NCBI GenBank assembly: GCA_964496875.1
Contig: CAZCBH010000162.1
Span: 1 to 6,286 of the forward strand
Length of the DNA: 6,286 bases
Direction: 5' to 3'
Origin: RI-106 sp964496875
GTDB lineage: Bacteria; Cyanobacteriota; Vampirovibrionia; Obscuribacterales; Obscuribacteraceae
Shown here: positions 1-5,367 of the stretch, piece by piece
Numbering within the stretch: the first letter of the stretch is position 1
How the letters are laid out: each line of letters starts with the position of its first letter
Notes under the pieces: generated by a model
Database searches by the model: none
The model's input: only the letters and a program-made list of their open reading frames with translations
What the model was told of the DNA's origin: nothing
Program-made: the position numbers and the translations under genes

Positions 1-54
1 CGGTAGCGGTAGCGGTAGCGGTAGCGGTAGCGGTAGCGGTAGCGGTAGCGGTAG
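1..54. repeat. Hexanucleotide tandem repeat, (CGGTAG)x9, open at the left edge
   Basis: Nine perfect, uninterrupted copies of the 6-bp unit CGGTAG begin at the first base, so the array very likely extends to the left of the window. The unit length is a multiple of three, so copy-number change would not shift a reading frame. On the plus strand the unit reads Gly-Ser in frame 2, Val-Ala in frame 3 and contains a stop (TAG) in frame 1. On the minus strand it reads Leu-Pro, Thr-Ala or Tyr-Arg. The complete lack of divergence between copies suggests recent expansion by slippage or active homogenisation. It ends 100 bp beyond the stop codon of the minus-strand lipoprotein gene. Confidence 0.97.
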
Positions 55-163
55 CTTCGGAGGCAACAACATCAATAGACAGACAAGAAATCCAACCAGA
101 AACAAAGGAGGCACCTCAGAAAAGCACCTCCTCTCCATCTCAGTCAGCTTGCATCAAGAATAA
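2..163 (+). CDS. Possible 3' end of a Gly-Ser-repeat protein (partial, uncertain)
   Basis: An open plus-strand frame enters from the left edge and reads (Gly-Ser)x9, then a 35-residue tail beginning FGGNNINRQTRN and ending SLHQE before TAA at 161-163. It would be the C-terminus of a gene convergent with the lipoprotein gene, overlapping its 3' end by 10 bp. In favour: GS repeats are a common low-complexity protein tail, and the tail codons have roughly balanced third-position GC. Against: frame 3 is also open (Val-Ala repeats, then a Glu/Thr/Ser/Pro-rich stretch, to TAA at 330-332), no start codon or domain is visible, and the repeat could be non-coding. No function can be assigned. Confidence 0.25.
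   Translation, partial: GSGSGSGSGSGSGSGSGSFGGNNINRQTRNPTRNKGGTSEKHLLSISVSLHQE
106..132 (-). terminator. Candidate intrinsic terminator of the lipoprotein gene
   Basis: Read on the minus strand, AGGAGGTGCT can pair with the downstream AGGTGCCTCCT segment. Six Watson-Crick pairs (AGGAGG with CCTCCT) are extended inward by G-U, U-G and C-G pairs, leaving a short loop. The stem is followed by a T-rich stretch (TTTGTTTCTGG). The inner wobble pairs form only in minus-strand RNA, which fits a terminator for the minus-strand lipoprotein gene, whose stop lies about 20 bp upstream. The T-tract is broken by G, so termination may be inefficient. Confidence 0.45.
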
Positions 164-918
164 TCAGAGTCGGAATATTGATCCTGGTCAAGATCCATCA
201 GCGGGAGAAGCGCACCCTTTTCCAACTCAGAGCCTGGTCCTACCTCAGGTCCCGGCCCGGGATGACAGGCCCCGGGACCGGAGCCCGGAGGAGGCGGCGG
301 CATTCCCATGGGTCCTCCAGGAGGTCCCATAAAAGGAGGCGGCACTCGTCCGGGCCCGCCGGGGAATCCGGGGGGTCCAGCAACTCCCGGAAACGGCGAT
401 AAGAATTCATGCAGCAAAATTTTGTGCTTCAATTTCTCTTTCTGGTCGGCGGTCAGGTTCGAAGCCATATCAAGCATCACCTCGAAGTGAATCGCCCCGA
501 GTGCCCGCATCTTTTCAGACATCAAACCATGCAGCTCCTTTGCTTTGGCTGTATCGATAGATTCAGCAGACATTACTTTGGTGAGTTCATGCTTGAGCTC
601 CATCAATTCGACCTTCAACGGAACCGCCTTCTTAGCCGCTTTTATTCTGGCTTCCACAGCTTTCTCCATCTGATCGTCTGTCAACTTCAATCCTCTAATA
701 TCTCCTGGAAAACCATGCATAGAGCCCCTCCCGATATTTTTCTTGTCCGGCGCATAACTAAGATAATTGTCTATTACCACATCTTCAGCCATTATCAATG
801 GAACGTTCGCCCTTGCCGAATCTGCCGAAGAAGCTCCTTCTTGAGCAGCAGCAGCACAGCCGCTCAGGGCAAAAATGCCGGTAGCGATCAAAGAACCTAA
901 ACGCTTGCTTTTATTCAT
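154..918 (-). CDS. CpxP/Spy-like LTxxQ periplasmic lipoprotein with Pro/Gly-rich tail
   Basis: This 254-aa protein starts at ATG 916-918, with a GGGAG Shine-Dalgarno-like sequence 11 nt upstream. Residues 1-21 are a lipoprotein signal with lipobox L18-S-G-C21, so Cys21 should be lipidated. Ala at +2 suggests transfer to the outer membrane. Residues 79-165 are a charged helical region carrying two LTxxQ motifs (LTDDQ 79-83, LTADQ 155-159), the signature of the Spy/CpxP/LTXXQ family of periplasmic chaperone and stress-sensing proteins. Known CpxP restrains the CpxA sensor and aids misfolded-protein handling. That role is inferred here from family and from the nearby CpxRA-like genes. Unlike classical CpxP (about 166 aa), this one is membrane-anchored and carries a Pro/Gly-rich C-terminus (175-229, with CH at 218-219) ending in an Asp/Ser/Tyr-rich tail (242-254). 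Alternative: a metal-resistance (CnrX/ZraP-type) protein of the same superfamily. Confidence 0.82.
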   Translation of the reverse strand: MNKSKRLGSLIATGIFALSGCAAAAQEGASSADSARANVPLIMAEDVVIDNYLSYAPDKKNIGRGSMHGFPGDIRGLKLTDDQMEKAVEARIKAAKKAVPLKVELMELKHELTKVMSAESIDTAKAKELHGLMSEKMRALGAIHFEVMLDMASNLTADQKEKLKHKILLHEFLSPFPGVAGPPGFPGGPGRVPPPFMGPPGGPMGMPPPPPGSGPGACHPGPGPEVGPGSELEKGALLPLMDLDQDQYSDSDYS

Positions 919-979
919 ACAGACTAATTCTCCCGTTCAAACTCAAGGGTTTCAAAACTAGTATGGGCGTCTTGTATTC

Positions 980-993
980 AGCACTTATGTGCT
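980..993. repeat. Small palindrome AGCAC-TTAT-GTGCT
   Basis: A perfect 5-bp inverted repeat with a 4-nt spacer lies between the CpxR-box-like element and the lipoprotein start codon. It has no following T-run on either strand, so it is not a convincing terminator. It could be part of an operator or simply chance; the arms are short. Confidence 0.3.
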
Positions 994-995
994 TC

Positions 996-1016
996 CGTAA
1001 GCGGTTTGTAAATGTG
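996..1016. promoter_or_regulatory. CpxR-box-like element upstream of the lipoprotein gene
   Basis: On the plus strand this reads GTAAG-N6-GTAAA (half-sites at 997-1001 and 1008-1012), followed by TGTG. The last 11 bases (TTGTAAATGTG, 1006-1016) are identical to 1794-1804 in front of the response regulator gene. E. coli CpxR binds direct repeats GTAAA-N5-GTAAA with some spacer tolerance. The element lies 78-98 bp upstream of the lipoprotein ATG, in the opposite orientation relative to that gene. A weak -10 candidate (TACAAG on the minus strand, 971-976) sits 20 nt downstream of it. This position fits a separate regulated promoter for the lipoprotein gene. Binding is inferred. Confidence 0.5.
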
Positions 1017-1043
1017 AAAGACCGATACGACGATACGAGATCT

Positions 1044-1670
1044 TCATTGGCTGTCTCTCCGACCAGAAGGAGTCAAGACCGCCGAATCAGAACCAATAAC
1101 ACTGCCTTCGACTCGTGATTCAGGTTTCAAGACTTTCTTCAGATAGCGGTTATTAGTTTCCCAGAACTTGGGCAAACGACCGCACAGAGACTCCAGGCGC
1201 TTCTTAGCCAGAATGCCCCTGTTGTCATCGGCGAAAAACTTGTTAGCCAGAGGAATGCTTATTCCTTTGTATGACTCGTCCGACTCCAGACCGACAACAC
1301 TGCGATGTATTACGAGCCAGGTCTTCACACATTCATTGTATAAAGCTGGTTGGGAGGCCTCGCTTCCCTTTAAAGCCAGATACTTCTTATAGAGCGCTTC
1401 TCCATAGGCTACTCTGGCATCCATATCATCAGGATCGACTTCCACCGCCCGTTTCGATAGCTTTACCGCCCTCTCCAGATCATGATTGCGCATGGCCATC
1501 TGTGCCTGCATATATAAAACCCTGGCATTTTTGCCAGAGTTGTAGACATCATCGCTCGATATAGGGCGATAACCATCATCGACCTTTTTAGAGGCGCGCG
1601 CCGAAGACGGCAGCACCAATATAAGGGTCAATGCCAGGGCAAGACAGAGAGAACTACAGAACTGCTTCAC
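1044..1670 (-). CDS. Secreted TPR-type protein of unknown function
   Basis: This 208-aa protein starts at GTG 1668-1670; an in-frame stop lies a short way upstream and the next Met is residue 54, so GTG is the only sensible start although its ribosome binding site is weak. Residues 1-26 form a Sec signal peptide (hydrophobic core ALALTLILVL, cleavage likely after ARA at 26), placing it in the periplasm or outside. Residues about 50-83 match a tetratricopeptide repeat (alternating small/aromatic residues, ERAVKLSKRAVEVDPDD at its end). A second, looser helical repeat starts at MDARVAYGEALYKKYLAL. The remainder is charged and helical, with a low-complexity C-terminus. It lies between the lipoprotein gene (same strand, 125 bp gap) and the divergent two-component operon, so it may share stress regulation as a periplasmic scaffold. 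I do not recognise a specific family, and no enzymatic motif is visible. Confidence 0.75.
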   Translation of the reverse strand: MKQFCSSLCLALALTLILVLPSSARASKKVDDGYRPISSDDVYNSGKNARVLYMQAQMAMRNHDLERAVKLSKRAVEVDPDDMDARVAYGEALYKKYLALKGSEASQPALYNECVKTWLVIHRSVVGLESDESYKGISIPLANKFFADDNRGILAKKRLESLCGRLPKFWETNNRYLKKVLKPESRVEGSVIGSDSAVLTPSGRRDSQ

Positions 1671-1737
1671 AAGAGGACACCTGCTAATTGCACCACTGGC
1701 GCCACTACACTACCCTCTCTGACGAAAGGACAGAACC

Positions 1738-1743
1738 ATTATC
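1738..1743 (-). promoter_or_regulatory. Candidate -10 of the TPR-protein gene promoter (GATAAT)
   Basis: On the minus strand GATAAT differs from TATAAT at one base and lies about 67 bp upstream of the GTG start. TTTACA copies, the complements of the TGTAAA repeats, lie 9 and 24 nt upstream. None is at the canonical 17-nt spacing, so an activator-dependent promoter is possible. Confidence 0.3.
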
Positions 1744-1752
1744 AACCGCTCC

Positions 1753-1804
1753 TGTAAAGCATTTATTTGTAAAGGCGACACACTGTAAAGCTCTTGTAAA
1801 TGTG
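1753..1804. promoter_or_regulatory. Array of four TGTAAA direct repeats (CpxR-box-like operator)
   Basis: TGTAAA occurs at 1753-1758, 1768-1773, 1784-1789 and 1795-1800, all in the same orientation, with start-to-start spacings of 15, 16 and 11 bp. The last two form GTAAA-N6-GTAAA, close to the E. coli CpxR consensus GTAAA-N5-GTAAA. The final copy continues as TTGTAAATGTG, identical to the element upstream of the lipoprotein gene. The array sits in the divergent region between the TPR-protein gene and the response regulator gene, with its last copy 21 nt before an extended -10. Four copies in 48 bp is unlikely by chance. Identity of the binding protein is inferred from the neighbouring CpxR-like regulator. 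Confidence 0.6.
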
Positions 1805-1818
1805 CCGCCTTATTCAGA

Positions 1819-1827
1819 TGCTATGAT
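1819..1827 (+). promoter_or_regulatory. Extended -10 promoter of the two-component operon
   Basis: TGCTATGAT is an extended -10 (TGn plus TATGAT, one mismatch to TATAAT). There is no good -35 at 17 nt; the end of the TGTAAA array occupies that region, as expected for an activator-dependent promoter. Transcription would start near 1834, giving a leader of about 29 nt to the ATG at 1863. Confidence 0.5.
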
Positions 1828-1862
1828 CTTTGCAATACCGGGCGATTGGTCGAAACCAGGCG

Positions 1863-2600
1863 ATGGACACCCCCCAAGAAACAACCAGCATTCTTCTCAT
1901 TGACGATGACATGAAATATTGTCGGCTCATTAACGACTATCTGTCGGGATTCGGCTACGACGTGGCGGCGGTGCACAACGGAGCCGACGGTGTCAAAGCC
2001 GCCCTGGAGAAACCCTGGTCAGCCCTCATTCTCGACATCATGCTACCCGGTATAGATGGCTTCGAAGTGCTGAAGAGAATTCGCGAGACCTCGACCTTGC
2101 CCGTATTGATGCTGACCGCTCTGGGAGCGGAGTCGGACCGCATAGTCGGACTGGAGCTGGGAGCCGATGACTATCTTCCCAAGACCGCCTCCCCTCGCGA
2201 GCTTCTCGCCCGCCTTAGAGCCCTGCTCAGGCGAGCCGATTATACTCGGCGCGATGAACTGGATAAGCGACAAGAAGAAGAGATTTGTGTAGGTCCGCTC
2301 AGTGTCATAACATCAGCCAGACTTGCCCTGTTAGATGGCGAGCCCCTTCCCCTGACGCCGGTAGAGTACGATCTGCTCACGGTGCTGGTGGCCTCTAAAG
2401 GAAGAGTAAAAACAAGAGAAGAACTCCTGAACGAAATCCGTGATCGAAACTATGACGCCTTCGATCGCTCCATCGATGTCCATATCTCCGCTCTGCGCAA
2501 AAAGCTGGGCGACGATCCTAAACAGCCCCGCTTCATCCGCACGGTGAGAGGCTCTGGATATATGTTGAATCCAGATCGCGGGGAGCGCGACAAAACGTGA
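1863..2600 (+). CDS. OmpR/PhoB-family response regulator, CpxR-like
   Basis: This 245-aa cytoplasmic transcription factor has a receiver domain (about 9-124) and an OmpR-type winged-helix DNA-binding domain (about 143-236). Receiver residues are present: acidic pocket D14-D16, phosphoacceptor D58 (LILDIMLPG), T85 and K107. The usual cis-Pro after the Lys is Thr (LPKTAS), which is uncommon. The output domain shows the characteristic segments LTPVEYDLL, DRSIDVHISALRKKLGDD and IRTVRGSGYML. Similarity to CpxR is strongest around LGLELGADDYLPK-type and DR-ID-HIS sequences. I chose ATG 1863 over an in-frame TTG at 1830, because the TTG lies upstream of the predicted transcription start and only adds a non-domain extension. 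The ribosome binding site is poor (CAGG). Its stop overlaps the kinase start (GTGA), and the upstream TGTAAA array suggests autoregulation. Confidence 0.93.
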   Translation: MDTPQETTSILLIDDDMKYCRLINDYLSGFGYDVAAVHNGADGVKAALEKPWSALILDIMLPGIDGFEVLKRIRETSTLPVLMLTALGAESDRIVGLELGADDYLPKTASPRELLARLRALLRRADYTRRDELDKRQEEEICVGPLSVITSARLALLDGEPLPLTPVEYDLLTVLVASKGRVKTREELLNEIRDRNYDAFDRSIDVHISALRKKLGDDPKQPRFIRTVRGSGYMLNPDRGERDKT

Positions 2601-4117
2601 AAGTGAAATTTCCGCTCTATATCCAGATTGCTTTTCTAGTTGCGCTCAACATCGCTTTTCTGCTGCTATTGCGCCTTCTTATCTTGCAGGGTCCGGTCAA
2701 TTTGGGTTGGGATTCTCTCTTCTATACTCCAATATGCGACCGACTACAGGGTCTATCATTCGGTATGCATCACCAACTCAAGAATTTGCCTCGGGAAAGT
2801 TGGGATACCTCCCTGGCAGAGTCCGGCAAGTACTATGGTGTAAATCTCTATATTTTTGACAACGAAGGCAATCAGATAGCTGGCAAGAATGTTGCTCTTC
2901 CACGCCAGGTTGTTGCAAAGCTGAAAGAGCACAAGCTGCCCCCGCATCCTCCGCCGTTTTTCAAACCGGCACCACCGGCAGCATCGCCGCCTCCAACACC
3001 GCCAGCTCTGACACCGCCGGCTCTAATACCGCCACCTCCTCCCAATCACGGCTTGATAATGCTCGGTCCACCTCCGGGCAAGCATCCAAGACCTCCTGCT
3101 TTTGTCATCCATACGGACAACCCTGGTAGATACTGGGTCGGAGCGCTGTTTCCTCTTGGAGAAAGAGAATTCAAACCGGCTTATCTTATAGCCGAAACCA
3201 CCAATCTCTGGTCCACAAAACTGACTGTGGATTTCCAGTACATCTCCCTGGTCGTGGTTATTCTTTTCTTTCTCTCTCTTCTACTCTGGCTGCCCTTCAT
3301 TCGTGGCATCACCGTAGCGCTGGCAAAACTCACCGACGCCACAAAAAGAATCGCCGAAGGAGACTTTGATACCGTTATCGGCATCAACCGTGCCGACGAG
3401 ATCGGTCAACTATCATCGGCCATAGAAAAAATGTCAGCCAGGCTGAATCTTTATGTCAATGGACAGAAACGCTTTCTTGGCGACATCGCCCACGAATTAT
3501 CCTCGCCGGTGGCAAGGCAGCAGGTCGCCCTCGCCCTCCTCGAAAAGAAGAGTAGCCCGGCTGAACAGGCTTTGATCGCCGACATCAAAGAAGAATCCGA
3601 GCATATGAGCGCTCTCATTAACGAGCTGCTGGCATTTTCCAAGGCGGCTGTGAGCGGTCGAGAAAACAGGCTCGAAAAAGTGGATCTGAATGAAATCATC
3701 AAAAATGTCTCCGAGAAATTCCGCCAGGACTGCGAACTAGAGCTGAGTCTACCGGATACAGCAATCTGCCTTGGGGATGGACTATTGCTAGATCGCGCCC
3801 TGGGCAATATCCTGCGCAATGCGGTCAAATATGCCACAGCCGGCGGGCCTATTCAAATAGAAGTTACAAAAGAAAGCGACCTGCTTCTCCTGAAGGTGAC
3901 AGACCATGGTCCCGGAGTGCCGGAAGAGGCGATAGCTCATTTAGGAGAGCCATTTTACCGCCCCGATGCTTCCCGCAGCAGAGACGCAGGTGGAGTCGGT
4001 CTGGGGCTTGCCATCGTCAAAACCTGTATCGAATCTTGCAAAGGCAGCTTCAGCTGTCGCAATCGCAAAGAAGGCGGACTCGAAATAGAAATCCGCCTTC
4101 AGGCAATAGAGAAATGA
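2597..4117 (+). CDS. CpxA-like sensor histidine kinase with Pro-rich periplasmic insert
   Basis: This 506-aa inner-membrane kinase starts at GTG 2597, overlapping the regulator stop by 4 bp, with GGGAG upstream, so the pair is translationally coupled. Order of parts: TM1 (about 8-30); periplasmic sensor (31-210) with a PAS/Cache-like feel (YYGVNLYIFDNEGNQIAGK) interrupted by a Pro-rich stretch (114-168); TM2 (about 214-236); HAMP (about 237-288); HisKA with phosphoacceptor H299 in HELSSP; and an HATPase domain with N-box (N404, N408), G1 (DHGPG, 436-440), F-box (FYRP, 453-456) and G2 (GGVGLGLA, 465-472). The dimerisation helix, HELSSPVARQQVALALL, resembles CpxA (HELRTPLTRLQL). It should phosphorylate the adjacent regulator. 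The H-box has Ser-Ser where Arg-Thr is usual. CpxA is about 457 aa; the extra length is mostly the Pro-rich insert. The stimulus is not evident; envelope stress or metals are inferred from the LTxxQ lipoprotein nearby. Confidence 0.92.
   Translation: MKVKFPLYIQIAFLVALNIAFLLLLRLLILQGPVNLGWDSLFYTPICDRLQGLSFGMHHQLKNLPRESWDTSLAESGKYYGVNLYIFDNEGNQIAGKNVALPRQVVAKLKEHKLPPHPPPFFKPAPPAASPPPTPPALTPPALIPPPPPNHGLIMLGPPPGKHPRPPAFVIHTDNPGRYWVGALFPLGEREFKPAYLIAETTNLWSTKLTVDFQYISLVVVILFFLSLLLWLPFIRGITVALAKLTDATKRIAEGDFDTVIGINRADEIGQLSSAIEKMSARLNLYVNGQKRFLGDIAHELSSPVARQQVALALLEKKSSPAEQALIADIKEESEHMSALINELLAFSKAAVSGRENRLEKVDLNEIIKNVSEKFRQDCELELSLPDTAICLGDGLLLDRALGNILRNAVKYATAGGPIQIEVTKESDLLLLKVTDHGPGVPEEAIAHLGEPFYRPDASRSRDAGGVGLGLAIVKTCIESCKGSFSCRNRKEGGLEIEIRLQAIEK
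2996..3040 (+). repeat. 15-bp tandem repeat coding TPPAL units in the kinase sensor
   Basis: Three successive 15-bp units (2996-3010, 3011-3025, 3026-3040) encode TPPAL, TPPAL and IPPPP. The first two differ at only two bases, which points to in-frame duplication as the way the Pro-rich periplasmic segment grew. It lies inside the kinase gene, residues 134-148. Confidence 0.8.
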
Positions 4118-4131
4118 ACAAATAAGAAGTC

Positions 4132-4147
4132 CGAAGATTATTCTTCG
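4132..4147 (-). terminator. Hairpin CGAAGA-TTAT-TCTTCG between convergent genes
   Basis: A perfect 6-bp inverted repeat with a 4-nt loop covers the stop codon of the DUF4259 gene and most of the 20-bp gap to the kinase stop. On the minus strand it is followed by a T-rich stretch (CTTCTTATTTGTT), so it may terminate the minus-strand transcript. On the plus strand the following sequence is GC-rich, so termination of the kinase operon here is less likely. Confidence 0.4.
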
Positions 4148-5064
4148 TCGGGCGGCTTACAACCCAGGAGCTTGATCATCATCAAGTCTTTCTCGCAGGC
4201 TTCTTCGTTGCCCAGATCATCATGGACCCTGGAACGCCAGTAATGGGTCTCGGCAAGCGAAGGGTCGAATAAAGCGTCCTCTCCTTCGGCATTGTCGTGC
4301 TCAGAAAGAGCCCTGTCATACTGCGCCAGTGCTTCTTCCATCTTGCCGGTGCGATAAAAGACATAGCCCAGAGTGCCGTAGAAGTAAGGGAAAGAAGACT
4401 CCGAATCAATAGCCTTTCGAGCGTATTCCTCGGATTCTTTGAATTCTTCCAGCTGCGCCAGGGACCAGGCCAGGTTATTATAGGCAAAGCCCAGTTCCTC
4501 GTCCGCCAGTCCCAGTTCCAGTGCTCGGCGATATCTATCTACAGCCTTTTTCCATTCCTGACGACCTGTGTAGATTTCGGCACTGCGCAGCAATACTTCG
4601 CTATCATCATCGATTCCCTCTGCCATAGCCAGAAACTCGTCTTCTTGCTTCACCTGCTCTTTTTCAGCTTCAGCCATCATTTCATCGAGCAAGTCGGCTT
4701 CTTGAATCAATTCTTCGAATACCGCTTCTATCTCCGCACGGCGCGCATCGCGATATTCATCATCGGGATCGTAATCATCTATCTCTTCTTCGAATCCTGC
4801 CAGATAGGAGGTTCTCCACTGCTCTATTGTGGCCTGCTCCGGCGGAGCGCAGCGAATAATCGGGTCTCCGGCTTCGCGGCCGAGCCTGGCCAACATAGAC
4901 ATCATTTTGATACGGGGAATAATCTCGCCTTCACCCTCTTCGATATAGCTTGGCTCTTCGCCGGCAAAAAAGGTCTCGATGGTTTTGAACAGGTCATCCA
5001 TCATATCCGCAACAAAATCCAGTGCATCATCATTTTCGAAGACGCCGACGCCCCATGTGCCCAT
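4138..5064 (-). CDS. DUF4259 domain protein fused to C-terminal TPR repeats
   Basis: This 308-aa cytoplasmic protein starts at ATG 5062-5064, chosen because AAGGAG lies 7 nt upstream and the DUF4259 signature MGTWGVGVFENDDALDF begins exactly there. A longer in-frame extension to 5280 has no such support. Residues 1-125 form the DUF4259 domain (GTWG..FENDDALDF at the N-terminus), whose biochemical function is not established. Residues 91-150 are very acidic and helical, probably a linker or coiled coil. Residues 157-300 contain about four TPR units (157-189, 192-225, 226-259, 272-300; for example YNNLAWSLAQLEEFKESEEYARKAI), likely a protein-binding platform. No signal peptide is present. The gene is convergent with the kinase gene (20 bp apart) and downstream of the Rieske gene on the same strand but separated by 303 bp, so it probably has its own promoter. 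No enzymatic motif is visible. Confidence 0.85.
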   Translation of the reverse strand: MGTWGVGVFENDDALDFVADMMDDLFKTIETFFAGEEPSYIEEGEGEIIPRIKMMSMLARLGREAGDPIIRCAPPEQATIEQWRTSYLAGFEEEIDDYDPDDEYRDARRAEIEAVFEELIQEADLLDEMMAEAEKEQVKQEDEFLAMAEGIDDDSEVLLRSAEIYTGRQEWKKAVDRYRRALELGLADEELGFAYNNLAWSLAQLEEFKESEEYARKAIDSESSFPYFYGTLGYVFYRTGKMEEALAQYDRALSEHDNAEGEDALFDPSLAETHYWRSRVHDDLGNEEACEKDLMMIKLLGCKPPDEE

Positions 5065-5367
5065 CGCTTTTCTCCTTAGTAAAATCAGGCCTTCGGAATT
5101 ATGGCAGATCGAGTTCATTAAAGCCCACAAAGATTGCGTGAAAGAATACAAAGGAAATATTCGAGATCTCTTGAAGCTGCAGGCAGCGAAATTAATCTGC
5201 AAATTGAAACAGTCGGTCAGGTGGAGGATAAAAAGAAATTGGAGAACGTGCATAATAGAAATGCTAGGTGGCGAATTCACTTCGAAAGGTCGGTGCCTTA
5301 TTCGGTCTACCTAACCTAAACCGGCCCCACCTGGCACTCTTTTGGGCATGCAAAATTCGTACTTTAT
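5065..5367. other. 303-bp intergenic region between the Rieske and DUF4259 genes
   Basis: This gap holds the DUF4259 ribosome binding site and a candidate promoter, described separately. Short open frames on the plus strand (for example 5138-5314) have no ribosome binding site and no recognisable motif, and the base composition is AT-rich as expected for spacer. A 6-bp hairpin with one wobble pair (minus strand CGGTTT with AGACCG, around 5303-5323) lacks a T-run, so no convincing terminator for the Rieske gene was found. Confidence 0.6.
5098..5106 (-). promoter_or_regulatory. Candidate extended -10 for the DUF4259 gene (TGCCATAAT)
   Basis: On the minus strand TGC-CATAAT is an extended -10 with one mismatch to TATAAT, about 34 bp upstream of the ATG at 5064. 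No good -35 is visible at the usual spacing. Transcription would start near 5090. Confidence 0.3.

Noticed and set aside
1..54. CRISPR array
   Set aside because: The 6-bp units are contiguous with no spacers, so this is a simple microsatellite-like repeat.
409..900. Plus-strand open frame (163 codons) antisense to the lipoprotein gene
   Set aside because: The opposite strand has a lipobox, LTxxQ motifs and a plausible ribosome binding site, while this frame shows no protein family features.
3451..3837. Minus-strand open frame (128 codons) inside the kinase gene
   Set aside because: It lies antisense to the conserved HisKA and HATPase regions; its Ser/Arg-rich translation is typical of a shadow frame.
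4297..5079. Long plus-strand open frame (260 codons) antisense to the DUF4259 gene
   Set aside because: It is the shadow of a well-supported coding region with a Shine-Dalgarno sequence and TPR repeats. Its translation is rich in Phe, Ile and His with no recognisable domain.
5065..5280. N-terminal extension of the DUF4259 protein to an upstream ATG
   Set aside because: The extension has no domain character, while AAGGAG 7 nt before the ATG at 5064 and the DUF4259 signature starting there fix the start.
5138..5314. Possible small Lys/Arg-rich plus-strand peptide in the 303-bp gap
   Set aside because: GTG start without a Shine-Dalgarno sequence and no recognisable motif; it looks like a chance open frame in AT-rich spacer.
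5339..5356. TTTTG-GGCATG-CAAAA inverted repeat as a terminator of the Rieske gene
   Set aside because: The stem is short and almost all A-T, so it would be too unstable to terminate transcription convincingly.
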